From NCBI GenBank assembly GCA_963722715.1, contig CAVROA010000011.1:178445-242444 (forward strand): DNA of 64,000 nt, in the 5' to 3' direction. Positions 16,897 through 24,671 of this stretch are shown piece by piece (position 1 is the stretch's first letter; each line of letters starts with the position of its first letter). The notes below the pieces were generated by a model that did not search any database, was not told where the DNA came from, and worked only from the letters and a program-made list of their open reading frames with translations. This stretch comes from DASQGA01 sp963722715 (lineage in GTDB: Bacteria; Actinomycetota; Thermoleophilia; Gaiellales; Gaiellaceae). Both the position numbers and the translations under genes were made by a program.

Positions 16897-17469
16897 ATGG
16901 ACGTAACGAGGGACCGCGCCTGGGAGACGCTGACCCAGTACACGCAGGCCGAGCCACTCCGACGGCACGCGCTCGCCGTCGAGGCTGCCGTGGGGGGATA
17001 CGCCCGGCGCTTCGGCGAGGACGAGGAGCTCTGGCGGGCAACCGCGCTCCTGCACGACTTCGACTACGAGATCCACCCCACTCTCGACAAGCATCCCCAG
17101 GACGGAGCTCCGATCCTGCGCGAAGAGGGCTACCCCGAGGAGCTCGTCGAGGCGGTGCTTTCGCACGCCGAGCATCTGGCGATCCCGCGGGACACGCCGC
17201 TCAAGAAGACGCTCTTCGCCTGCGACGAGCTGGCGGGCTTCGTGCACGCCTGTGGACTCGTACGCCCCGACGGGATCGCCACGCTCGAGCCGAAGTCCGT
17301 CAAGAAGAAACTGAAGCAGCCCTCGTTTGCGGCTGGGATTCACCGCGACGAGGTCTACGCGGGCGCCGAGGGTCTCGGCCTCGAGCTCGACGACCACATC
17401 AGGAACGTGGTCGAGTCGATGCGTCCGATTGCGAGCGAGCTCGGTCTCCGGACCGAGGCAGCCGGCTAG
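16897..17469 (+). CDS. HD-domain (HDIG-type) phosphohydrolase
   Basis: A 190-residue protein with the metal-binding HD signature: RHALAVEAAVGGYA supplies the first His, ATALLHDFDYE the HD pair (residues ~45-55), and SHAEHL a later His. It is a single HD module with no attached output domain. The HDIG subfamily includes small nucleotidases and phosphodiesterases; the substrate is unknown. ATG 16897 is the first start after the divergent murA promoter region; the longer open frame upstream is opposite murA and is not supported. Ends 11 bp before the convergent aminotransferase gene. Confidence 0.82.
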   Translation: MDVTRDRAWETLTQYTQAEPLRRHALAVEAAVGGYARRFGEDEELWRATALLHDFDYEIHPTLDKHPQDGAPILREEGYPEELVEAVLSHAEHLAIPRDTPLKKTLFACDELAGFVHACGLVRPDGIATLEPKSVKKKLKQPSFAAGIHRDEVYAGAEGLGLELDDHIRNVVESMRPIASELGLRTEAAG

Positions 17470-17479
17470 GTAGTTAGGC

Positions 17480-18640
17480 CTAGAGACCGGCGGCGAGCCG
17501 CTCGAGGTCGTCCGGGCTCGTCCAGAAGCCGCACGAGGCACGGATCCAGCCGAGGCCGGGCAGGTCGCGGACGACGACGCCCTGCTCAGCCAGCGCGGAG
17601 ACGATCTCAGCCGCATCGCCGCGCGGCCGAAAGGAGACGAGGGTCGCCTGCCCCGGCTCGGTGATCATCTCCGCCTTCGCCTCGCAAAGCTTGCGACACG
17701 CCTCCGTGATTTCGCGCGCCCGCGCGAACCGCTCCTCGCCTAGCTCCTCGGCGAAGCGAATCGACGCGAGGAGGCCCGCCAGCGGCCCCGGCCCGATCCA
17801 CACCGATTCGAACCGCCTCGCATCGGGCCACGGCACCAGTGCGACCGTGTCCTCCCACGAGAGGTAGGACGGGGCGGTCAGGGCGAGCTCCTCCACCCGA
17901 TCCGGGCGGACGTAGAGCGCTCCGGTCGTATCCGGGCCCAGGAGCCATTTCTGGCCGGACACGGTGTAGAAGTCGCAGCCCAGGGAGCGGACGTCGACGG
18001 GGATCGCCCCCACGGATTGGGCACCGTCCACCAGGAGCCGGAAGTCTCGGCCGGCGAGCTCGGCGACAGGAAGAACCGCTCCGGTCGTCCAGGCGACGTG
18101 CGAGAGCGCGACGAGTCGAGTACGGCCGGAGAGCTCCGCCTCGATCGCGGCGAGCGCCTCCGACGCGGGCCTGTCCTGGAGGCGTGCGACCCGCACCTGC
18201 GCGGGCGAGACGCGGAGAGCACCGAGAAGACCTGGGTGCTCCTGGTCGGTGGTGACGACCTCGTCCTCCGGGCCGAGCTGGAGCCCCGCGAGCACGACGT
18301 CGCAGCCCTCCGTCGTCGACGTCGTCAGCGCGAGTGAGGCCGAGTCGGCTCCGATCGCGTTTGCAAGCGCCTGGCGCAGCTCGCTCCTGAGCGCCTTCGA
18401 CTCTTCCCAGAGCGCGAGGCTCGACCGGCCCTCGACCAGCACGCGCTCCTGCCACCGCACGACGAGGTCCGCCGTTCTTTGCGGTAGCGGCCCGAACGTG
18501 CCGGTGTTCAGGTACGCAAGCCGCTCGAGCACGGGCAACTCGGCGCGAACGGCCGCGAGGTCTATGCGACCACCGCCTCGACGGGAGCATGGTCGGAAAG
18601 GAGCGCGCCGCTCTTGGTCCTCCGACGCTCCACCGGCCAT
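17480..18640 (-). CDS. class V aminotransferase / cysteine desulfurase-like PLP enzyme, start uncertain
   Basis: Fold-type I PLP enzyme. Motifs are LAYLNTGTFGPLPQRTAD near the N-terminus, LALTTSTTEGCDVVLAGL, VVTTDQEHPG, LLVDGAQSVGAIPVDVRSLG and SGQKWLLGPDTTGALYV with the PLP lysine. The closest general type is the isopenicillin-N epimerase/selenocysteine-lyase-like subgroup; the substrate is unknown. Homology begins at about 18549 (IDLAAVRAELPVLERL), where the only available codon is ATA overlapping the upstream stop as ATAG. ATG 18640 would add 25 non-conserved residues inside the previous gene, and TTG/GTG codons just downstream would remove about ten. Confidence 0.82.
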   Translation of the reverse strand: MAGGASEDQERRAPFRPCSRRGGGRIDLAAVRAELPVLERLAYLNTGTFGPLPQRTADLVVRWQERVLVEGRSSLALWEESKALRSELRQALANAIGADSASLALTTSTTEGCDVVLAGLQLGPEDEVVTTDQEHPGLLGALRVSPAQVRVARLQDRPASEALAAIEAELSGRTRLVALSHVAWTTGAVLPVAELAGRDFRLLVDGAQSVGAIPVDVRSLGCDFYTVSGQKWLLGPDTTGALYVRPDRVEELALTAPSYLSWEDTVALVPWPDARRFESVWIGPGPLAGLLASIRFAEELGEERFARAREITEACRKLCEAKAEMITEPGQATLVSFRPRGDAAEIVSALAEQGVVVRDLPGLGWIRASCGFWTSPDDLERLAAGL

Positions 18641-19314
18641 TGGCTCGGTCCCCGTTCGAGCTCGAGCCCCCGCACGAGGATCTGGTCGATGCCTTCCAGG
18701 GGCTCCGAAAAACCGGGCAGCACATGGCCGCGGGAGTTGAAGTCACCGCACAGGATCGTGGGCGCCTCGGGCGGCCACAACCGGGCAAGCCGGTCGACCT
18801 CGGCGGCCGCGAGGGCGTGGTCCTTGGTCGCGTGGAGGTTCCCGACGACGATCACACGGTCCCGATCCCGCACGTGGACAGCCTGGCAGACGCGGCGGTT
18901 CCAGGCCCAGTCGAGGCGCTCTCGGAGCGAAAGCCCCCGGGCCCGCGCCTCTGCCGATCGGAAGGGACCCGGGTTCAGGCGGATGATTCGCGGCGTTCCG
19001 GTGACCTCGAGCCGGCGGGAGAAGAGGAGAGCATTCGCCTGGCCGGTGAGGAGCGACCGAAGCCGGCGTGGGTTCCGCTCCGTGAGCCGACGTGCGAGCG
19101 GGCCCCCGAGCGGCCGCATCGCAACGGCAGGTACGGCGGTCATTCCGCTCCACGCTTCGAGCCGGTCGAGGGCCCAGACCGGAACCTCCTGGAATGCGAC
19201 CACGTCCGGTCCGTCGGCGGTCACCGTGCGAACCATCTCCTCCAGGTGGAGGGTGCCCGACGGCGGCGAGGTACGGCCGTGGAAGAGGTTCCAGGTTCGG
19301 ACGAGGATGCTCAC
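18562..19314 (-). CDS. endonuclease/exonuclease/phosphatase-family hydrolase
   Basis: A 250-residue EEP-fold protein. Recognisable elements are RTWNLFHGR at the start, DVVAFQEVPVWALDRLE with the metal-binding Glu, VVGNLHATKDHA, ILCGDFNSRG and the C-terminal SGALLSDHAPVEAVV with the catalytic Asp-His. The family cleaves phosphodiesters in nucleic acids, sphingomyelin or inositol phosphates; nothing here fixes the substrate. GTG 19314 is chosen because the fold starts immediately afterwards; the longer frame crosses the divergent promoter region. Ends in a TAG that overlaps the possible start of the aminotransferase. Confidence 0.85.
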   Translation of the reverse strand: MSILVRTWNLFHGRTSPPSGTLHLEEMVRTVTADGPDVVAFQEVPVWALDRLEAWSGMTAVPAVAMRPLGGPLARRLTERNPRRLRSLLTGQANALLFSRRLEVTGTPRIIRLNPGPFRSAEARARGLSLRERLDWAWNRRVCQAVHVRDRDRVIVVGNLHATKDHALAAAEVDRLARLWPPEAPTILCGDFNSRGHVLPGFSEPLEGIDQILVRGLELERGPSQWPVERRRTKSGALLSDHAPVEAVVA

Positions 19315-19335
19315 GGGCGCGATTACTGTAGGGCG

Positions 19336-20388
19336 GTGCGCGTCACGCTGGTCGACCCTGGAGCGTTCACGATCCCGTACGACCACGCGCTCGCGTCGGC
19401 GCTCGCCCGCCGCGGGCTCGAGGTCGAGCTCGTGACGTCCCGCTTTCGCTTCGGCCGCGCCCGGACCCTCAGGGCTACCGCCGCCGGGAGCTCTTCTACC
19501 CCGTCAGCTCGCGGCTGTTCCGCCGCTCGAAGCTGCGACTACCCGTTCGGGCTGCGGAGCACCTGGCCGGCCTGGCCCGCCTCCGGCGCCTTCGCACGGA
19601 CGTGCTGCACGTCCAGTGGGCGCCGCTTCCGCCCGCGGATCTACGCCTGCTTCCGCTCGGCGGGCCCTCGGTCATCACGGCGCACGACGTCCTTCCCAGA
19701 CGTTGGGCCTCGAGGCCCGACCACTGGCGCCGCCTCTACGGCCGGTTCGACCGTGTGATCGTCCACAGCGAGCACGGGAGAGACCGCCTCGTCGACGAGG
19801 TCGGCGTGGAGCGCGGACCTGATCCGGGTCATCCCCCACCCCGTCTTCCCGGGCTCGACCGCGTACGAAGACGACGGGAGGACGATCCTCTTCGTCGGCG
19901 TCATCCAGCCGTACAAGCAACTCGACCACGTCCTGGAGGCGGCGGCACGTATCGGTGCCCGCACGATCGTCGCCGGGGATCCCGCCATGGACGTTTCGCG
20001 CTGGCGCAACCGGCCCGATGTCGAATGGCGGCTCGGCTACCTCGATGACGCGGAGCTCGACGACGCCCTCCATCGGGCCACGGTCTCGGTCTTCGCCTAC
20101 CGGCAGGAGATCGACCAGAGCGGCGCGCTCCTACGCGCCCTGGGGTCCGGCGTGCCCGCGGTGACCTACGACGTAGGTGGGATGGCCGAGCCCGTCCGCC
20201 GCTTCGGCGCCGGCGCGGTCGTTCCCGCCGACGACCGCGAGGCACTCGCGGTGGCAGCGCGGCGACTGCTCGAGGACGCCGATGCGCTCGCCGGAGCGCG
20301 CGAGGGTGCACGCCGCGCCGCCGCCGAGCTCACGTGGGAAGCGGCGGCAGAGTCGCACGAGGCCGTCTACGAGGAGATCACCAGGTGA
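19336..20388 (+). pseudogene. family 4-type glycosyltransferase interrupted by two compensating frame shifts
   Basis: Reads as a ~350-residue glycosyltransferase if two single-base events are bridged. The N-terminal part (from GTG 19336) gives VTLVDPGAFTIPYDHALASA. Near 19460 one base appears missing and the protein continues one frame over with VLHVQWAPLPPADLRLL, VITAHDVLPRRW and FDRVIVHSEHGRDRLVDE. Near 19811 one base appears extra and the original frame resumes with IRVIPHPVFPG, ILFVGVIQPYKQLDHVLEAA and the C-terminal VGGMAEPVRRFGAGAVVPAD donor-binding region. The two shifts cancel. Sequencing indels are more likely than decay because both halves stay conserved. Overlaps the next gene as GTGA. 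Confidence 0.78.
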
Positions 20389-20690
20389 GCCCATCCGGCC
20401 GCTTCCGGGAGCTGGCCGAGCGCCAGCTGGCGCTCTTCCGCGAGGACGAGGCCGAGCTGCTCACCGAAGTCGAGGACGCCCTCGAGGCCTACGACTCCGC
20501 AAGCCGGGACGAGGCCGAGGAGCGCTACGGCGAGTTCGTCGACCTGGTGGACACCGGCCGCGAGGCTCTCGTCGACATGCGAGATGCCTTCGCGGCCTCG
20601 CTCGACGAGGAGGCGGCCGAGGAATACCGGCTCGTCTTCGACGACCTCGTCCGAAAACGGTTGCCCCGCTTCGGTCTAGAGCTCGACTAG
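20385..20690 (+). CDS. small helical acidic protein of unknown function
   Basis: I do not recognise a family. The 101-residue product is acidic, cysteine-free and predicted all-helical, with Glu/Asp/Arg-rich stretches such as LFREDEAELLTEVEDALEAY and ALVDMRDAFAASLDEEA. There is no signal peptide or membrane segment. GTG 20385 overlaps the glycosyltransferase stop as GTGA, indicating translational coupling, and that is the main support for it being a gene. It lies between the glycosyltransferase and DUF72. Confidence 0.7.
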   Translation: MSPSGRFRELAERQLALFREDEAELLTEVEDALEAYDSASRDEAEERYGEFVDLVDTGREALVDMRDAFAASLDEEAAEEYRLVFDDLVRKRLPRFGLELD

Positions 20691-20726
20691 CGGCCAGCGA
20701 CGGCAACGGCGCGGTACACCAGCCGT

Positions 20727-21455
20727 GTGGGAGAGATCCGGATCGGCTGCTCCGGCTGGAACTACGAGGACTGGCGCGGACGCGTGTACCGAAGGGGCTG
20801 CCTCCGCGCCGCTGGCTCGAGCACTACGCGACGCTCTTCGACACGGTCGAGATCAACAAGACCTTCTACCGGCTCCCGAGCCGTTCGGCTGTGGCTCGTT
20901 GGGTCGAGGGGAGCCCGCCGGGGTTCGTCTTCTCGGTCAAGGCGAGCCGCTACCTGACCCACGTCAAGCGCCTGACCGACGTCGGGCCGGGTCTCGAGCG
21001 CTTCTACGAGCGGATCGAGCCGCTCGCGAGATCGCCGAAGATGGGCCCGGTGCTCTGGCAGCTGCCGGGCACCTTTCGGCGGGACGACGAGCGGCTCGCC
21101 GGTGCCCTCGGTCAGCTACCCGCCGGCCGGCACTGCGTCGAGTTCCGGCACGAGAGCTGGTTCGCAGGCGACGTCTACGCACTCCTTCGCGAGCGACGGC
21201 GTCGCGCTTGTGATCGGAGACCATCCGGCCCGCACCTTCCAGGCGCACGAGCTGACGGCCGATTGGACGTTCGTGCGCTTCCACTACGGCCACCGGGGCC
21301 GGGACGGCAACTACTCGGAGCGGGAGCTCGAGGAGTGGGCGATCCGCATCGAGCACTGGCGTGGCAAAGCTGACGTTTACGCCTATTTCAACAACGACTG
21401 GAAGGGCTACGCGGTCCGGAACGGGCTCTGGCTCAAGAAACGTCTGGATACGTGA
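20727..21455 (+). pseudogene. DUF72 family protein interrupted by two compensating frame shifts
   Basis: DUF72 (YecE-like) TIM-barrel protein of unknown activity, ~243 codons when bridged. The start at GTG 20727 gives EIRIGCSGWNYEDWRGRVY. Near 20790 one base seems to be missing, after which the adjacent frame gives KGLPPRRWLEHYATLFDTVE, INKTFYRLPS and PPGFVFSVKASRYLTHVKRL. Near 21195 the frame returns to the original and ends with WTFVRFHYGHRGRDGNYSE, a WAIRIEHW helix and VYAYFNNDWKGYAVRNGL, the family C-terminal hallmark. All conserved blocks remain, so assembly indels are the simplest explanation. Confidence 0.8.
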
Positions 21456-21542
21456 GCGAAACGACTTCATTCCCACTTGTAAACAGTGTGGCTAGCCGTA
21501 TTCCTGAACTCCAAGGTCACTGCCACACTTCGGTACGTGGCC

Positions 21543-21893
21543 ATGAGTGTGCTGATCGTCGACGACCATCCGAGTTTTCGCGCCACTGCGCGCGTCCTCC
21601 TCGAGTCCGAGGGGTTCGATGTGGTCGGCGAGGCAGAGGACGGATCGAGTGCTCTCGAGGCCGCCACGGCGCTCCACCCGCAAATCGTCCTGCTCGACGT
21701 CCAACTCCCCGACCTCGACGGCTTCGAGGTCGCTGCGCGGCTTGCTGAGCTGAACGGCGCCGCGCCGGCGGTGATCCTCACGTCGAGTCGTGACCGCGCG
21801 GACTTCGGCTCCCTTGTCGAGGAAAGCGGTGCGCGTGGATTCGTGCCGAAGGCCGAGCTGTCGGGCGCAGCGCTGCTCTCCCTGCTTAACTAG
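21543..21893 (+). CDS. stand-alone response-regulator receiver domain
   Basis: A 116-residue CheY-like protein with a complete receiver: LIVDDHPSF supplies the acidic pair, LLDVQLPDLDGFEV the phosphoacceptor Asp52, VILTSS the conserved Thr/Ser and GFVPKAEL the Lys. No output domain follows. ATG 21543 sits exactly at the start of the receiver fold; a longer frame from 21486 adds residues that look non-coding. It is six bases upstream of a membrane histidine kinase and is a natural candidate partner or phosphate sink for it. Confidence 0.9.
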   Translation: MSVLIVDDHPSFRATARVLLESEGFDVVGEAEDGSSALEAATALHPQIVLLDVQLPDLDGFEVAARLAELNGAAPAVILTSSRDRADFGSLVEESGARGFVPKAELSGAALLSLLN

Positions 21894-21899
21894 GTCGCT

Positions 21900-24020
21900 A
21901 TGAGCCTCCTCAGGACCGCCCTGTGGCCTGTCGCGCTGCTGGCGGGCCTCGGCGCCTTCGCTCTCATTCTCACGAGCGAGCACGAGGAGGCGCCCCTGAT
22001 GACCGGAGTCCTCACGCTCCTGGTCGGCTGGTCGTTCGCCTTCAGCGGCCTGATCGCCTGGAGCCGCAGGCCTTCGAACTTCTTCGGTGCGCTCATGGTG
22101 GCGGCCGGGCTCGCGTGGTTCCTCCGTGCCGTGGTTGCGGCCGACGACGCGTTCACGTTCACGCTGGGCCAGATCCTGCAGTACCTCGTCTTCGGGATCC
22201 TCGTGCACCTCTTGCTTGCCTATCCGCGTGGCGCGCTCGAGTCTCGCCTGTCGCGGTTCCTCGTTGTGGCCGCGTACCTGTTAGTGACGGTCGTCCAGGT
22301 CGTCTACCTCCTCTTCGAACGGCCTCGGGCTCCCGGCTGTTCGGGCTGCCCTACGAACGAGATCCTCCTGTCCGAGAACCACGCCGTGGCAGACGGGATC
22401 CTTTCGGCGAGCCGGTTGGCCGGTGTCGTGATTGCGGTCCTGGTTGCCTGGGTCTACATGACGCGATGGCGAGCGGCGACGCCGGCCGCGAGGCGCGTTC
22501 TCGGTCCGGTGCTGGCCACGGGTCTCCTCGCGACAGCGCTGACGACGATCTGGCTCGTCGTGAGCACCGTGGACGAGGACGCCGGCCGCTACGCCTTCTG
22601 GGCCACCATGGCCGGCCTCGCGCTCGTCCCGATCGCGTTCCTCGCAGGACTCCTGCGCAGCCGGCTCGCCCTGGCGAACGTCGGCCAGCTCGTCGTTTCG
22701 TTGGGGCAGACCGCCCGGCCGGGCGAGCTTCGCGACGCGATTGCCCGGGCGCTCGGAGACCCGTCGGTCAAGCTTGCGTATTGGCTGCCGGAGTCGGAGA
22801 GCTGGGCCCGGATCGACGGCAGGCGCTTGCCTTCGTTGGCCTCGGGCGACGGGCGTAGCGTTGCGACGATCGTCGAGCGAAACGGGAAGCGCGTCGCCGC
22901 AATCGTTCACGACGCCTTCCTGCTCGAGGACCCAGAGCTCCTGGATGCTGTCGTCGCCGCTGCCGGCCTTGCGCTCGAGAACGAGCAGCGCCTGGCTGCC
23001 CTCACGCAGTCCGAGGCACGCATGCGAGGGATCATCAACGCGCTGCCGGATCTCATGTTCCGCATGTCCCGCGACGGCGTGTATCTCGCGGTCAAGGCAG
23101 AGCGCACTGGTGATCTGGTCTTGCCTCCAGATCAGATGATCGGCCGCAACGTGAGGGACATTCTCCCGCGTGAGATCGCCGGCCCCATGGTCAACTGCAT
23201 CGAGGATGCTCTCGAGCAGGGCGCCGCACGCACCGTCGAGTTCGAGTACGAGCTCGAGCTCGAGGGCTCCCCTCGCTTCTTTGAGGCACGCATCGTCCCA
23301 GGCGGCGAAGATGAGGTCGTCATGCTCGTCCGCGATTTCACCGAGCGCCACACCTCCGAGCTCGAGCGCCAGCAGTTGCAGGCGGAGCTCCGGCAGCGGC
23401 TGGAAGAGCTCCAGGCGTCGCGAGCTCGGATGGTGGAGGCCGGCGACAACGAACGGCGGCGGCTGGAGCGGAATCTCCACGACGGCGCCCAGCAGCGGCT
23501 CGTCTCACTCTCCCTCAGCCTGCGGCTCGCGCAGGCGAAGTTGGCCGACCCCGACGCGGCGCGGACCATTCTCGACGGCGCGAGCCAGGAGCTTGCAGCC
23601 GCACTGGAGGAGCTCCGGGAGCTCGCACGCGGTATCCACCCGGCCGTCCTCACGGATCGCGGTCTCGGCCCCGCGCTCGAGACGCTCGTCGGTCGGACAC
23701 CGCTCCCGGTCGAGTTCGTGACCAACCTCGAGGAACGCCTGCCCGAGCAGATCGAGGCGGCTGCCTATTACGTGGTCTCCGAGTCCCTGGCCAACATCGC
23801 CAAGTACGCGAACGCCTCGTCGGCACGCGTGAGCATCAGCCGGCAAAACGGCGCAGCGGTCGTCGAGGTCGCCGACGACGGCATCGGCGGGGCCGACCCG
23901 ACCCGGGGCTCCGGTCTCCGCGGCCTGGTCGACCGTGTGGAGGCGCTGGCGGGCCGGCTCGAGGTCGAGAGCGAGCCGGGTCGCGGTACCCAGATCCGAG
24001 CGGAGATCCCATGCGAGTAG
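21900..24020 (+). CDS. NarL/DegS-type sensor histidine kinase with eight membrane segments and PAS domain
   Basis: A 706-residue kinase. About eight hydrophobic helices fill residues 1-265. A GAF-like or linker region follows, then a PAS domain at ~375-490 (MRGIINALPDLMFRMSRDGV ... DFTERHTSELE). A short coiled coil precedes the HisKA_3 dimerisation helix NERRRLERNLHDGAQQRLVS with the phosphoacceptor His527. The HATPase_c domain has ESLANIAKYANAS (N-box), VADDGIGGADP (G1) and GSGLRGLVDRVEAL (G2). The signal sensed is unknown, but many membrane helices without a large external loop suggest a membrane-located cue. Its last ten bases overlap the downstream regulator. Confidence 0.93.
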   Translation: MSLLRTALWPVALLAGLGAFALILTSEHEEAPLMTGVLTLLVGWSFAFSGLIAWSRRPSNFFGALMVAAGLAWFLRAVVAADDAFTFTLGQILQYLVFGILVHLLLAYPRGALESRLSRFLVVAAYLLVTVVQVVYLLFERPRAPGCSGCPTNEILLSENHAVADGILSASRLAGVVIAVLVAWVYMTRWRAATPAARRVLGPVLATGLLATALTTIWLVVSTVDEDAGRYAFWATMAGLALVPIAFLAGLLRSRLALANVGQLVVSLGQTARPGELRDAIARALGDPSVKLAYWLPESESWARIDGRRLPSLASGDGRSVATIVERNGKRVAAIVHDAFLLEDPELLDAVVAAAGLALENEQRLAALTQSEARMRGIINALPDLMFRMSRDGVYLAVKAERTGDLVLPPDQMIGRNVRDILPREIAGPMVNCIEDALEQGAARTVEFEYELELEGSPRFFEARIVPGGEDEVVMLVRDFTERHTSELERQQLQAELRQRLEELQASRARMVEAGDNERRRLERNLHDGAQQRLVSLSLSLRLAQAKLADPDAARTILDGASQELAAALEELRELARGIHPAVLTDRGLGPALETLVGRTPLPVEFVTNLEERLPEQIEAAAYYVVSESLANIAKYANASSARVSISRQNGAAVVEVADDGIGGADPTRGSGLRGLVDRVEALAGRLEVESEPGRGTQIRAEIPCE

Positions 24021-24655
24021 TGCTCGCCGACGACTCCATCCTGCTCCGCGAGGGAATCGCGCGGATCCTGGTCGAGTCGGGATTCGAGGTGGTCGGGCAA
24101 GCCGGAACCGCCGACGAGCTCCTCCTCAAGGTGCGGAGCTACTCCCCGGACGTCGCCGTCGTCGACATCCGCATGCCGCCGACGCACACCGACGAGGGGC
24201 TTCAGGCCGCGCAGGAGATCCGTTCGCGCCACCCGGACTGCGGCGTGCTCGTCCTCTCCCAGTACGTCGAGGCGGCATACGCGATGGAGCTCCTCGCCGA
24301 AAGTGCGGAGGGCGTCGGCTACCTCCTCAAGGATCGGGTCTCCGACGTCGACGAGTTCGCCGCAGCCGTACGGCGGGTCGGCGAGGGCGGCTCCGCTCTC
24401 GATCCGGCGATCGTCTCGCAGCTCGTCGGGCGGCGCCGGAACGACGACCCCGTCCAGACGCTCACGCCCCGCGAGCGCGATGTCATGGAGCTGATGGCGG
24501 AGGGCCGCTCCAACCAGGGGATCGCCGAGCGGCTCGTGGTGACCGAGCGCGCGGTCGAAAAGCACGTGACGAGCATTTTCGGGAAGCTGCGACTCCCGCC
24601 GGCGGCCGAGGATCACCGGCGCGTCCTCGCCGTCCTCGCCTTCCTCAGGTCCTAG
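24011..24655 (+). CDS. NarL/LuxR-family response regulator
   Basis: DNA-binding partner of the adjacent kinase. The 214 residues hold a receiver (VLADDSILLREGIARIL, VVDIRMPPTHTDEGL with Asp52, GVLVLSQY, GYLLKDRV) and a LuxR helix-turn-helix at ~150-195 (LTPRERDVMELMAEGRSNQG then the VEKHVTSIFGKL recognition region). ATG 24011 overlaps the kinase end, a standard two-component coupling. The promoter it controls is not evident in the window. Ends 16 bp from convergent dnaE2. Confidence 0.94.
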   Translation: MRVVLADDSILLREGIARILVESGFEVVGQAGTADELLLKVRSYSPDVAVVDIRMPPTHTDEGLQAAQEIRSRHPDCGVLVLSQYVEAAYAMELLAESAEGVGYLLKDRVSDVDEFAAAVRRVGEGGSALDPAIVSQLVGRRRNDDPVQTLTPRERDVMELMAEGRSNQGIAERLVVTERAVEKHVTSIFGKLRLPPAAEDHRRVLAVLAFLRS

Positions 24656-24671
24656 GGCTGCGCCCCCGGCG

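Noticed and set aside
15729..17477. 582-codon plus-strand open frame opposite murA and running into the HD gene region
   Set aside because: Antisense to murA motifs; the real plus-strand gene here is the HD protein in a different frame starting at 16897.
19336..21455. Programmed ribosomal frameshifting in the glycosyltransferase and DUF72 genes
   Set aside because: No slippery heptamer with a downstream structure is evident, the shifts are paired and cancelling, and the families are not known to use recoding; indels are simpler.
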